Below are positions 16,955 through 25,045 of a stretch of DNA of 64,000 nt, piece after piece. This DNA comes from G963668345 sp965206025 (GTDB taxonomy: Bacteria; Acidobacteriota; Terriglobia; Bryobacterales; UBA6623), in assembly GCA_965206025.1 (NCBI GenBank), contig CBDBIU010000005.1, positions 1,302,001 through 1,366,000 of the forward strand. The letters run 5' to 3'. The notes under the pieces were generated by a model that was not told where the DNA came from, searched no databases, and saw only the letters and a list, made by a program, of their open reading frames with translations. The stretch's first letter is position 1; every line of letters starts with the position of its first letter. Both the position numbers and the translations under genes were made by a program.

Positions 16955-17176
16955 TCATGCTCGATCTTTGACCTCCCGTCCCTCCAACAACCGCGCCCCG
17001 CAGTCGGCGCACACATCCGCGGGGGCCAGCTCGATTGTTGTGACGGCCTGCATGGTGAGGGTTGCGTCGTTTCCGCCGCAGGCGTCCAGGCGGCATTGCT
17101 CGCAGACGTAGGGGCCGCCGGTCGGCTTCGGGTTGCGCCATGCGCCGCCCCGTGCCAACGCCCAATACCTGGTCAT
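16955..17176 (-). CDS. small zinc-ribbon-like protein
   Basis: This 73-residue protein starts at ATG 17176 with GGAGGAACC just upstream. It has two Cys-X2-Cys pairs (VCEQCRLDACG and VCADCGARL), a probable zinc ribbon or knuckle. No family name is assigned. The longer open frame upstream of this ATG is not supported by a ribosome-binding site. Confidence 0.5.
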   Translation of the reverse strand: MTRYWALARGGAWRNPKPTGGPYVCEQCRLDACGGNDATLTMQAVTTIELAPADVCADCGARLLEGREVKDRA

Positions 17177-17282
17177 GGTTCCTCCCGCATTTCCAGCCAT
17201 GTCCAGGCTGCGTCCAACCGTCTTCTTTTGACTGCTATAGATGGCCGTATGATACACAGTTTTGTGAGACAGCAAAACAGGA

Positions 17283-17314
17283 CGGTTTCGGTCGGGGTTT
17301 CAGCCCCGAAACCG
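17283..17314. terminator. GC-rich hairpin, possible bidirectional terminator
   Basis: Perfect 9-bp arms CGGTTTCGG and CCGAAACCG enclose a second GGGG/CCCC pairing. It overlaps the last codons of the minus-strand gene ending at 17300 and separates it from the zinc-ribbon gene. No strong U-tract follows. Confidence 0.45.
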
Positions 17315-17800
17315 GGCCCCTGGAAAACGTCTCGTCAAACGCTTGTTTTTTGAGACGCCATGGAGACGCCCCTGGCGGCACGAGATCAGTGGATTGAACT
17401 GGCGAAGAGGGTCGACGAAAAGGTCGCCGGCAGGATGCGGCTGCTCCACACGCTGTAGGTACCCCTTCTTCTGCAGCGTAACCAGGCGGTTCCCTGCTGC
17501 CGTTTTCTCGATATTGACCTGCTCGGCAAGGCTCAAAGCGGTAACGGTCCCACCGGCTTGCGAGACCAGGTGCAGGGTTTCACGATCCTTCGCGGTGAGT
17601 ACACCGACGGGTTCTGCGTCCTTGAGGTCGGCGGAAGAGGAGCATACGAACAGGGCAACGTTCCTCGACGCGGCGACATCGCCAATCACGCTTCGGGTGT
17701 CCTCGTCTTCACTGCAAATGAACAACGAGAAATTGCCGTATCGCCCGGCTTTCACGTCTTCCCCCGAGCACAAAACCACTGCGTACACGCATTGCCACAA
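17300..17800 (-). CDS. hypothetical protein with C-terminal winged-helix-like domain
   Basis: The 166-residue product is divergent from the kinase operon at 17893. Residues ~65-130 read as a winged helix: LTAKDRETLHLVSQAGGTVT, then ALSLAEQVNIEKTAAGNRL and LQKKGYLQRVEQ. The N-terminal half (FSLFICSEDEDTRSVIGDVA) is an alpha/beta stretch of unknown type. The start used is TTG. The last ~25 residues run through a hairpin and look non-native, so the 3' end may have been altered. The divergent arrangement makes it a candidate regulator of the neighbouring operon. Confidence 0.55.
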   Translation of the reverse strand: MWQCVYAVVLCSGEDVKAGRYGNFSLFICSEDEDTRSVIGDVAASRNVALFVCSSSADLKDAEPVGVLTAKDRETLHLVSQAGGTVTALSLAEQVNIEKTAAGNRLVTLQKKGYLQRVEQPHPAGDLFVDPLRQFNPLISCRQGRLHGVSKNKRLTRRFPGARFRG

Positions 17801-17859
17801 CCATGCGTTGCGACACCATACATGTACCTCCCATCAAAACATTTGACAGCAAAACAGCC

Positions 17860-17865
17860 TATAAT
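17860..17865 (+). promoter_or_regulatory. possible -10 element of the kinase operon
   Basis: A perfect TATAAT lies about 27 bp before the ATG of the first gene. A TTGACA sits at 17843-17848, but only 11 bp separate them, too few for a standard sigma-70 promoter, so only the -10 is proposed. Confidence 0.3.
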
Positions 17866-17892
17866 GGCTGAATTCGACATTTGCGGAGAGGG

Positions 17893-18336
17893 ATGACCTA
17901 CCGGTGCGAGCAGGAGCTTGTTGACCACTTTCTAGACGTGATCGGCACTGATCAAGCTCCGTGGGGTCCGCTCGTTCTGATGCCCGAGTTTTTTTACCAC
18001 CGGGGCCGCGTCGATGTTGTCGGCGTCTCACCGAGCGGAGAAGTGGTAGCGTTCGAGGCGAAGTTGACCCGTTGGCGAGAAGCTCTTCAGCAGGCGTACC
18101 GCAACACTTGTTTCGCCCATAAGTCGTACGTCCTCCTCCCGAGGGCAACTGCCGGGCGCGCTCAACAGTACTCGGCCGAGTTCGCCCGCCGGGGTGTGGG
18201 TCTCTGCTCGCTGGTCGAGAACAACCTAGTTGTGGTCCACGATTCCCGGTTGAATAAACCGATTCACCAGTGGCTCGTGGAAAAGGCTTGTGCTCGCGCT
18301 ACCGTGGAGCAGAGTCGTTGCGATGGAACTGCCTGA
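17893..18336 (+). CDS. PD-(D/E)XK-fold protein, first gene of a kinase operon
   Basis: This 147-residue protein (ATG 17893, with GGAGAGGG just upstream) shows the core of a PD-(D/E)XK nuclease fold: RVDVVGVSPSGEVVAFEAKL, giving Asp41, Glu55 and Lys57. The segment ALQQAYRNTCFAHKSYVLLP that follows is a conserved block in this family of small restriction-endonuclease-like proteins. It could cut or only bind DNA. The gene overlaps the kinase gene by 14 bp. Coupling of a nuclease-fold protein to a Hanks-type kinase recalls PglW-type arrangements in defence systems, but no homology to PglW is claimed. Confidence 0.75.
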   Translation: MTYRCEQELVDHFLDVIGTDQAPWGPLVLMPEFFYHRGRVDVVGVSPSGEVVAFEAKLTRWREALQQAYRNTCFAHKSYVLLPRATAGRAQQYSAEFARRGVGLCSLVENNLVVVHDSRLNKPIHQWLVEKACARATVEQSRCDGTA

Positions 18337-19180
18337 CCTGGAAAGTGTTGCGCGTGCAATCTGCTTGGCTGAGAACCTATCGTTTCAGGGCCATGTCGGA
18401 GAGGGTGCATTCAAGGAGACCTTCAAAATCAGCGGCGACGGTGTGGTTAATGCTCTGAAGGTGTACCGACCTGAGGCATCCGTCGAACGAGCTACTCGAG
18501 AAATCGACGCGATGACCCGGTGCAATCACCCGAACATTGCCCGCTTTATCTGCATCAACTGGCACACGATTGGATCAAAATCGTTTCTCTATTCGCTCGA
18601 GGAGTTCGTTGGTGGTGGCTCACTAGCGGCACGGCTAACAACTCAAGGGCTCTACACACTCAACACCGTCCATAGGATCGGCACACTGCTGATCGACGCC
18701 GTCTCGCATATCGAAGCTCTTGGCCTTGTACATCGGGACCTCAAACCAGAAAATGTGATGCTCCGCAAGGACGGCGAGACGCCGGTGGTGATCGACTTTG
18801 GGCTTGTGCGTGATCTTACCGCTGCATCGATTACTCCGACATGGGCGATTCAAGGACCAGGAACGCCGCGCTATGCGCCGCCGGAACAGCTTCTGAACGA
18901 AAAGGCGCTCATCGATTGGAGGTCAAATCAATTTTCACTTGGCGTAATGCTCTCCTATGCTGTGTTCGGCTTCCATCCATACGAGGAGACGAGCGACTCG
19001 ACAGTCAACACCGTGGAACGTGTGAGCCAGCGAAAGGGTCCCACATCACGATTTCGAGATTCCGCGACAAATGCCTGCCTCACGGCGCTTCCCAAAATGG
19101 TTTCGGCTTGGCCAGTTGAACGGTTTCGTAGACCGAATATGCTCGCTCGAGCCTGGGCCGATCAAGAGAGGCTCTCGTAG
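18323..19180 (+). CDS. Hanks-type Ser/Thr protein kinase, second gene of the operon
   Basis: The 285-residue protein is essentially a bare kinase domain. It has the glycine loop GEGAFKETF (residue 26 on), ATP-binding Lys46 (ALKVYRP), HRDLKPENVML (137 on), DFGLVRDL (158 on) and the APE-equivalent YAPPEQL. The usual DxWSLG is changed to DWRSNQFSLGV. No transmembrane, PASTA or TPR segment follows. ATG 18323 is chosen over GTG 18290 because the kinase homology begins soon after. It overlaps genes on both sides (14 bp upstream, 1 bp downstream), indicating strict co-expression. Confidence 0.88.
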   Translation: MELPDLESVARAICLAENLSFQGHVGEGAFKETFKISGDGVVNALKVYRPEASVERATREIDAMTRCNHPNIARFICINWHTIGSKSFLYSLEEFVGGGSLAARLTTQGLYTLNTVHRIGTLLIDAVSHIEALGLVHRDLKPENVMLRKDGETPVVIDFGLVRDLTAASITPTWAIQGPGTPRYAPPEQLLNEKALIDWRSNQFSLGVMLSYAVFGFHPYEETSDSTVNTVERVSQRKGPTSRFRDSATNACLTALPKMVSAWPVERFRRPNMLARAWADQERLS

Positions 19181-20325
19181 TGGGTACCTACCACCAGATG
19201 GGCCACGATGCGGAGAACCTGTTAGGTGTTCCAGAGCTCGCCAGCTACCGCGGCGCCATTCTGAGCCCGGTCAACTACTGTCAAAACAAAGTGATCGCTC
19301 AAATCCAAAAAGGGCGGGCGCATCAGGCATTCGAGACGATATTCGATCCGCAGCTATACTACCCCAAGACTCAACGCAGGGTTCTCCGCGAATGGCCATA
19401 TTTTCCTGCCGACTTTGATACAGCAGATCTCAAATCTCCAGCTTGGTGGGGCCGGATCGTCAACCTAATTGCGACTACGTGCGAGCAGATCAAGCCGACG
19501 GCTGTGTGTTCACCAGCAGTTGTGCCACGGGTGTTCCAGAAAGACTATTTCTCGCTGCTCGTCGATGTCGCGGACAAACTCTGCACACGGTTAAACGGGA
19601 GTGGGATTCGGCCGATTCAGACCGCACTCGTCGGCCTAGATGACCTCACAACACCAAACCGATCACTCGAGATCAGCTCGATCTTGTCGGCGAGTCCTTG
19701 TAATCAAGTGTACCTGGTATTCATCGGCACTACGGACCCTCGACGAGAACTTGCAGAAGTCGAGTCGATCAAAGGAGCCATGCGCCTCATTGCCACCCTC
19801 AGCAAAGCGGAGATCGATGTTGTCGTTGGATTCTGCTCCTCCGACGTCGTGTTGTGGAAAGCTGCGGGCGCGTCGTCCTGTGCAACTGGAAAATTCTTCA
19901 ACCTTCGTCGCTTCAACAGCTCCCGCTTCGAGGAGCCATCCCAAGGTGGTGGGCAGCTTCCGTACTGGTTCGAGGAATCGCTTCTTGCATTCCTGCGCGA
20001 GTCGGATCTTGCCAGAATTAAGGATCGTGGCCTCCTAAGCGGGGCAAGTCGGAGAAACCCGTTCGGTAAACGTATCCTGACGCAGTTTAGTTCTCAGCCT
20101 GGTTCTCCGTGGTTGGGTTTGGGCTGGCGACAGTTCATGTACTGGTTCTCGGACTTCGAGAGTCGATTTAATTCCGGCAAAGTCGACGTCCGGAAGTTTC
20201 TTTCCAACACCGAAAAAAGGTGGCGCAGGCTTGAAGATGACGATGTTTTGATGGAGGAACTGCGGAACGATGGAGCGTGGCTTCGTCCATGGAGACGCGC
20301 CCTGTACGAGTTTACGACCTCCTGA
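19180..20325 (+). CDS. unknown protein, third gene of the kinase operon
   Basis: I do not recognise this 381-residue protein. It starts with GTG sharing one base with the kinase stop. Repeated beta-strand/helix blocks (AILSPVNY, KPTAVCSPAVV, IQTALVGLDDL, QVYLVFIGTTD, DVVVGFCSSDVVLWKAAGAS) suggest an alpha/beta barrel. A Gly-rich GASSCATGKFFNLRRF segment would lie near the end of the barrel. The C-terminal third is helical and basic. No membrane segment or known catalytic triad is visible. By position it could be the effector or the kinase substrate. Base composition of the operon looks lower in GC than the neighbouring hsd genes, suggesting separate acquisition. Confidence 0.7.
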   Translation: MGTYHQMGHDAENLLGVPELASYRGAILSPVNYCQNKVIAQIQKGRAHQAFETIFDPQLYYPKTQRRVLREWPYFPADFDTADLKSPAWWGRIVNLIATTCEQIKPTAVCSPAVVPRVFQKDYFSLLVDVADKLCTRLNGSGIRPIQTALVGLDDLTTPNRSLEISSILSASPCNQVYLVFIGTTDPRRELAEVESIKGAMRLIATLSKAEIDVVVGFCSSDVVLWKAAGASSCATGKFFNLRRFNSSRFEEPSQGGGQLPYWFEESLLAFLRESDLARIKDRGLLSGASRRNPFGKRILTQFSSQPGSPWLGLGWRQFMYWFSDFESRFNSGKVDVRKFLSNTEKRWRRLEDDDVLMEELRNDGAWLRPWRRALYEFTTS

Positions 20326-20377
20326 CCGGCTGTTGTCATCTTTGACACACATCCGCCCACCTCAACCGGCGCTTTAA

Positions 20378-20411
20378 GGGTAGCGCCCACATTCGTGTTG
20401 AAATACAACAT
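20378..20411 (+). repeat. truncated solo Tn3-family terminal repeat
   Basis: Thirty-four bases match the 38-bp ends at 2754 and 15111 (GGGTAGCGCCCACATT, then the GTTGAAATACAAC palindrome). The last four bases are replaced where an ISL3-related sequence begins. No resolvase or partner repeat lies on its inner side, so it marks a lost transposon. Confidence 0.7.
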
Positions 20412-20433
20412 TGCTCCTCTCCCAAAAGTGTGA

Positions 20434-21357
20434 TCACGATTGCTGCGGCAGCGGCAGCTGGGCGCAGCAGTGGTAGATGGCGGCCACGTAGTGCTCAACG
20501 CTGCGGAAGCCGAACGCACGGTGGCTCACCAGTTTGATCTTGTTGTTCATCCCTTCCAGGGCGCCGTTTGACAAGCGCAGCTTCGTCCACGCCAGCACAC
20601 CGTCTAGATGCCCGCGCAGCATCCGCACCAGCTTTTTGAACGGTTCGAGCCGTGAGCGCATCGCCGCGTGCATCCAGCGCTCCAAGTGCTCGCGTGCCCG
20701 CTTCGGCTGTTTGTACTCAAAGAAGAGTTGGAACGACTCCTTCAAGTAATAGGCCCGCGTGATCGGCGTATTCCACCGCACCAGCGTCGAAAGCCGCTCC
20801 TTTTGATCAGGCTTCAGGTTCCAAGGGTTCTTCAGCAGCAGGTAGCGCACGCCTTTGAACTGCACCTTCTCGCGTCGGCTGAGCTGGCGCATCTGAGCGC
20901 GTCGCACCTCGTCAACGGCGCGGTTGAGGTGCTGCACCAAGTGAAAGCGGTCGAACAGGATCTGCGCCTGAGGGACGTGCTCGCGCACCGCCTTGGCATA
21001 AGCCGCCCCTTGCATGGCTGTGTCATAGTCGCCGCGAGCGGCAAGTGCGCGTAGGGCAGCAAAGTCGCCTTGCTCAGCGGCCTTGCGGAACCACCGCGCC
21101 GCTTCAGCATCGTCCTCCGGCACACCCAAGCTGTTGGCGTACATAACACCGAGGTTGAGCTGGGCTTCGGCGTTTCCTTGCTCGGCGTGAACGCGGAACC
21201 CTCGCATCGCTGTGGCATAGTCGCCGCGTTCATACGCCGCCACGGCTTCGTCAAATGTCTGCTCCGCGGCGACCAGCGTGCCGGGCAGCGCAGCCAGCAC
21301 CGCCACGGCGACAATGCCGCGCCGAATTAGCCGGTTTTTAATGTGTGTTTGTAGCAT
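20434..21357 (-). pseudogene. chimera of a Sel1-repeat protein and an ISL3-family transposase
   Basis: One uninterrupted 307-residue frame joins two unrelated parts. The first ~115 residues have a signal peptide (AVAVLAALPGTLVAAE) and Sel1/TPR repeats (AEAQLNLGVMYANSLGVPED, EAARWFRKAAEQGD). From about GAAYAKAVREHVPQ on, the sequence is the C-terminal half of an ISL3 transposase (ILFDRFHLVQHLNRAVDEVR, then LSNGALEGMNNKIKLVSHRA with the catalytic Glu). The transposase N-terminus and its first catalytic Asp are missing, so transposition is not expected. The in-frame join could yield an exported fusion, but more likely reflects a deletion. Confidence 0.75.
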
Positions 21358-21381
21358 CAGTGGATCTGGAACATCTCGGTC

Positions 21382-22110
21382 TTAGGCTACTGGAAAGTTC
21401 ACCTGGCCCACCAGTAGCCCAGCGCCGCCGCCTTCCAGCACCGCCACCGTATCGGCGTATTCCTCAAGCGCCACTTGGCCCTTCGGCGTCAGGCCGTAGA
21501 CCCCGCGGGGCGTATCGGCGGGGCGTTCGAACCAGCCATAGTGGTCGGCGCGCATCATGGCTCCGGCCTTGGCGACGCCGGTGTCCCTGGCGACGATCGC
21601 AGCCTTTGCCGCTCCGTTGCGGCGGAGGTGCGCGGCGCAGCGCAGAGCGTCCTGCCGGTAGGCGGTCATGATCTTGCGGCGGTTCGAGCCGCCCTCGTTC
21701 GGATCACCCACCCGGTGCTGGAACTCCCGCAGCAGCCGCCCGATCGCGGGTTTGCGCTTGCGTGGCCGGTACGGCGCCGGGTCGAGCAGCGCCTCCACGA
21801 ATGGCGTGGGCTTGAGCCGGACTGTCAACAGCCCGAGTCCGAGCCGGCGGCAGAGCGCCAGCGCGTCCTGCCGCCGGGCCGTGCGGACGGAAAACGGCGG
21901 AATCGCGAGATAGACAGTGTCGGAGAGGCCCTGCCGGGCGATTCCCTGAAAGACCAGCGGCAGGGAGAAGCCGGTCTTCAACTCGACAATGACGGGCGGT
22001 TCCCGGTCGCGGATCGCGACCAGATCGCAGCCGTTGACTTCTCCTTTCACGGCATAGCCTTGCGCTTCGAGGAAAGCCTTTACCGGGGAATAGAGGGCGT
22101 CTTCGCGCAT
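21382..22110 (-). CDS. DUF2161 family PD-(D/E)XK-like protein
   Basis: The 242-residue protein from ATG 22110 (MREDALYSPVKAFLEAQGY) matches the DUF2161 family. It carries a restriction-endonuclease-like core visible as CDLVAIRD and PVIVELKTGF, followed by a basic linker and a C-terminal helical region (RQDALRCAAHLRRNGAAKAA). Families with this core include nucleases and inactive DNA-binding relatives; the role of DUF2161 is unknown to me. An extension to 22182 is possible but lacks homology. The gene appears complete. Confidence 0.8.
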   Translation of the reverse strand: MREDALYSPVKAFLEAQGYAVKGEVNGCDLVAIRDREPPVIVELKTGFSLPLVFQGIARQGLSDTVYLAIPPFSVRTARRQDALALCRRLGLGLLTVRLKPTPFVEALLDPAPYRPRKRKPAIGRLLREFQHRVGDPNEGGSNRRKIMTAYRQDALRCAAHLRRNGAAKAAIVARDTGVAKAGAMMRADHYGWFERPADTPRGVYGLTPKGQVALEEYADTVAVLEGGGAGLLVGQVNFPVA

Positions 22111-22342
22111 GGACTGGAATCTACCATGAAGAGTTTGGTATGAAAGCGGAGGGTCGGGGCCCCGCTTCGAGGCGATTTGCAAACGGCTGAATGCACTGTT
22201 GTGAGATAAACACCACTTACCCGCAGCATCGGCGTCGGTTTTCGTGTGTCCGTGTCTTGTCCCTGCCCACGGGAGAATGACGAAAAGCCCTTAAGGGTTC
22301 GACTTGCTCTTCGAACTCAGGACTTGACCCTGCAAGGCGAAG

Positions 22343-22540
22343 AACTACGGCAATCCAGATGCGCCCACGTCGTTCGATCCCGGCCTCTACAGGCAGCGGA
22401 AAATCGGTATCAACTTCGACGTCTCCTAAGCCGTCAACGACATGCTCAACCTCGCCGTTGGCACCGAATGGTGTAACGAGCATTTCACGATTGGCCTCGG
22501 CCAGCGCAAGTCGTGGGACTTCGGTCCCTTCTCCCCGGCG
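22343..22540 (+). pseudogene. remnant of a TonB-dependent receptor barrel
   Basis: A short frame gives SFDPGLYRQRKIGINFDVS, an in-frame TAA, then MLNLAVGTEWCNEHFTIGLG and QRKSWDFGPFSPAP. The alternating strand pattern with Glu-Trp and Phe-Thr-Ile-Gly resembles beta strands of TonB-dependent receptors. The plug, most of the barrel and the C-terminal Phe are missing. Confidence 0.45.
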
Positions 22541-22605
22541 CCGCTAAATACGACCCGCAGTTCTCCGGACCGCAACGCAATGCCGGCGAAAAGATCCCCG
22601 AGGCG

Positions 22606-22695
22606 GCGCAAGCGGTCGAGGTGAGGGGATGTCATGGAACGCAGGGCGCTGAGGATTTCGTCAAGTCGATGAAACCAGGCTGGTTGGGCGGTCAT
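22606..22695 (-). pseudogene. N-terminal fragment of a hypothetical protein
   Basis: The minus-strand start MTAQPAWFHRLDEILSALRS resembles the beginning of short DNA-binding-type proteins seen in Acidobacteria, but the similarity ends after about 30 residues and the frame runs into the TonB remnant. This is weak evidence. Confidence 0.25.
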
Positions 22696-22778
22696 CTGGG
22701 AAGCTCCTTCTCTACTACACGTTAGGGAGCGATCCGGCATTATGGCCTGCCCGGGAGCGGCGGGAGGGGGAGTTGATC

Positions 22779-22806
22779 ACGCATGATAAAGGATATTATC
22801 ATTCAT
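22779..22806. other. dif-like Xer recombination site
   Basis: The 28-bp site has an 11-bp left arm ACGCATGATAA, a 6-bp centre AGGATA and an 11-bp right arm TTATCATTCAT. The arms share the ATGATAA/TTATCAT inverted core. This 11-6-11 layout and the inner ATAA/TTAT are those of chromosomal dif and plasmid dimer-resolution sites. It lies 17 bp before the ATG of a tyrosine recombinase gene, so it may serve in dimer resolution, integration or autoregulation. Confidence 0.6.
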
Positions 22807-22823
22807 GTCTTGAGGGGGGCCTC

Positions 22824-23840
22824 ATGCCCAACTACCCGACACTGATTCCCAAGACCACAACCCCAACACCGGAAACTCTCCCGGGCGGCGGGATCCAGCT
22901 CCCCGCCCTCTTCTCCCCCGACTCGGCCACCGCCCAGCGCGTCCTCGAGTTCTTCACCGCCAACATCAGGAACCCTCACACCCGCAAGGCCTACGCCACC
23001 GCCGTCCGCGGCTTCGCCGCTTGGACGGACACCGTCGGCATCACCCATCTCCGCTACGTCGCACCACTCCATGTTGCCGCCTATATCGAGCAGTTGCAGA
23101 GCCGCCTGGCGGCTCCTTCGGTCAAACTCCAGCTGGCCGCGATCCGCATGCTCTTCGACTGGCTTGTGGTGGGCCAGATTGTCCCCACCAACCCGGCCAG
23201 CGCCGTGCGCGGGCCGAAGCATTCGCTCAAGAAGGGCAAGACGCCCGCGCTGACAGCTGAAGAAGCCCGCGACCTGCTTGATTCGATCGCCACGCGCTCC
23301 CCGGTGGGCCTGCGCGACCGGGCGCTGATCGCCTTGATGATCTATACCTTCGCGCGCGTGGGCGCGGTGCTCAAAATGCGCCTCGAGGACGTATTCACGC
23401 AAGGCCGCCACACCTGGGTGAGGCTCCACGAGAAAGGCGGCAAGCATCACCAGATGCCCTGTCACCACAAACTCGAGTCCTATCTGCAGCAGTACATCGA
23501 AGCTCTCGAGGCAACAGCGCTCGAGGCCGGCTCTCAGCTCGACTCCAAGGCCTGGACCTTCCCTACGGCCGCAGGACGCTCCGGCCGTCTCAGCAACCGC
23601 CCGATGGGCCAGGCCGACGTGTACCGCATGATCCGCCGCCGCGCCCTCGACGCGGGCATCGAGACGAAAATAGGCTGCCACAGCTTCCGCGCCACCGGCA
23701 TCACGGAGTATTTGCGGAACGGGGGCAAACTCGAAGTGGCGCAGCAGATGGCCAACCACGAATCCGCCCGCACCACCGGGCTCTACGACAGACGCAACGA
23801 CCAGGTCTCACTCGACGAGGTCGAGAGGATCCTGATTTAA
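22824..23840 (+). CDS. XerC/XerD-like tyrosine recombinase
   Basis: The 338-residue protein has a SAM-like N-terminal DNA-binding domain (about residues 35-125) and a C-terminal catalytic domain. Catalytic residues are Arg178 (TFARVGAVLKM), His286 and Arg289 (CHSFRAT), His312 (ANHESARTT) and Tyr321 (GLYDRR). ATG 22824 follows a GAGGGGGGC stretch; upstream starts would run through the dif-like site. It probably acts on that site to resolve plasmid dimers, or integrates the element. Its nearness to the partition genes supports a plasmid-maintenance role. Confidence 0.9.
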   Translation: MPNYPTLIPKTTTPTPETLPGGGIQLPALFSPDSATAQRVLEFFTANIRNPHTRKAYATAVRGFAAWTDTVGITHLRYVAPLHVAAYIEQLQSRLAAPSVKLQLAAIRMLFDWLVVGQIVPTNPASAVRGPKHSLKKGKTPALTAEEARDLLDSIATRSPVGLRDRALIALMIYTFARVGAVLKMRLEDVFTQGRHTWVRLHEKGGKHHQMPCHHKLESYLQQYIEALEATALEAGSQLDSKAWTFPTAAGRSGRLSNRPMGQADVYRMIRRRALDAGIETKIGCHSFRATGITEYLRNGGKLEVAQQMANHESARTTGLYDRRNDQVSLDEVERILI

Positions 23841-24046
23841 AGAGCAACCGCCGCCGAGGGGCGGATGATGGTGGCCACAGCCGCCCGTCTACATCAACTG
23901 CCCGCCTGCGGCGAGGCTTCGCGGAGTTCTTTCACAGTGCCACCCAGACTGGGAAAGGCTTCAGCAATGGCGGCACCTTGCCAAAGTGAACGGTGTAGCC
24001 GCGCAAGTTTCATTTCGCCAGGAAGAGCGAAGATCGCCGGACGATT

Positions 24047-24376
24047 CTAAAGCAGCCGCGCATTAGCGGGGCTGATTACCCGCGCAATCATGGGCTTTCC
24101 ACGCGCTTGAAAGAGCAGGTCGAGCGCTTCACCGAGCAGGGATTGAACGGAACTGTCCTCTTCGAGGGCGAGCTGTTTGAGCTGCTTCGAGACACTGGGA
24201 TCGAAATAGCCGATGAGGGTCTTTTTTCCCCGGCGGCTGGGGGCTTGCATCGTGGGGCCTGTTCGTGTCTTGCCTGGCTGACGGTTTACAAGAACCGGAT
24301 CGGGAGTGTCGGGTGCTGGCGCGGGCGAGCGCTCAAAGGTTTCAAGAGCAGCAGCAAGAGTCGGCGTCTTGGTCAT
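24047..24376 (-). CDS. ribbon-helix-helix partition partner (ParG/ParB-like)
   Basis: This 109-residue basic protein has a disordered Pro/Arg-rich N-terminus and a C-terminal ribbon-helix-helix-like segment (KKTLIGYFDPSVSKQLKQLA, then LEEDSSVQSLLGEALDLLF). It overlaps the parA stop by four bases (ATGA), the order of type Ib partition operons in which a small RHH protein binds the centromere and represses the operon. TGTAATCATGATTACA and related sites next to and upstream of parA are likely targets. It could instead be only a repressor. Confidence 0.72.
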   Translation of the reverse strand: MTKTPTLAAALETFERSPAPAPDTPDPVLVNRQPGKTRTGPTMQAPSRRGKKTLIGYFDPSVSKQLKQLALEEDSSVQSLLGEALDLLFQARGKPMIARVISPANARLL

Positions 24377-25020
24377 GTTGACACACTTTCCTTATACGAG
24401 TACATGTAATCATGATTACATATTAATATGCATAACGCCCTGATTTCATTGGCGGCGGCTCCGTTGGGTTCGTGTTCCAAAACGGTCCTGCCTGCCGTGA
24501 GTGAGTGAACAAAAGCGATACGCTGGGTGATGCGGGTCTCGGCGGTGCGGATGCCGTAAGCCCGGATGGCCTGGACCGCTTGATCGGCCAGCGGGCCGCG
24601 CGGCGGGGCGGCATTGATAACCACCAGCGCAGGCTTCTTGGCGATTTGAGTCAGGTCCACGGAACTTGAAATCGCCCGAAGATCGAAGACCGCCGGACGA
24701 CAGGGGATGAGAACCAGATCGGCAGCCCTCGCGGCGGCCAGCGCCGTTGCCTCGGAATGCGGAGCGGTGTCAATAATGCCAAGATCCGCACCGTGTTCCT
24801 TTGCGGTATGGAGGGCTTCGGCAAGGCGGCTCGCGTGGGCTGAAACGACAACTGGCGCGCCACCGTTTCGCTGATCGTGCCAGCTCTTCGCGCTGGCTTG
24901 CGGGTCAAGATCGATGACAACGGTCTGAAACCCGGCGGCCTCCGCCGCCCCGGCCAGGTTCAGAGCTAAGGTAGTCTTCCCCGCTCCGCCCTTCTGAGAA
25001 ATGATTGAAACTGTTTTCAT
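24373..25020 (-). CDS. parA: ParA-family plasmid partition ATPase
   Basis: The 215-residue protein carries the deviant Walker A motif SQKGGAGKTTLALNLAG (residues ~8-24), VVIDLDPQASAKSW and LGIIDTAPHSEATA, diagnostic of small type Ib ParA ATPases. It would segregate the plasmid with the RHH protein encoded next. The last ~16 residues (CNHDYMYSYKESVST) are encoded by palindromic operator-like DNA and are not family-conserved. The promoter side at 25046-25088 carries related repeats. No N-terminal HTH is present, as expected for this class. Confidence 0.9.
   Translation of the reverse strand: MKTVSIISQKGGAGKTTLALNLAGAAEAAGFQTVVIDLDPQASAKSWHDQRNGGAPVVVSAHASRLAEALHTAKEHGADLGIIDTAPHSEATALAAARAADLVLIPCRPAVFDLRAISSSVDLTQIAKKPALVVINAAPPRGPLADQAVQAIRAYGIRTAETRITQRIAFVHSLTAGRTVLEHEPNGAAANEIRALCILICNHDYMYSYKESVST
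24405..24420. promoter_or_regulatory. 16-bp palindrome, candidate partition operator or centromere site
   Basis: TGTAATCATGATTACA is a perfect palindrome inside the last codons of parA, just before the RHH gene. Variants recur in the AT-rich region upstream of parA, so it is probably the binding site of the RHH protein. Confidence 0.5.
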
Positions 25021-25045
25021 GCCACCAAATATTGTATCACAAGAC

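Noticed and set aside
17843..17865. TTGACA plus TATAAT as a complete sigma-70 promoter
   Set aside because: The spacer is only 11 bp; just the -10 is kept as a weak candidate.
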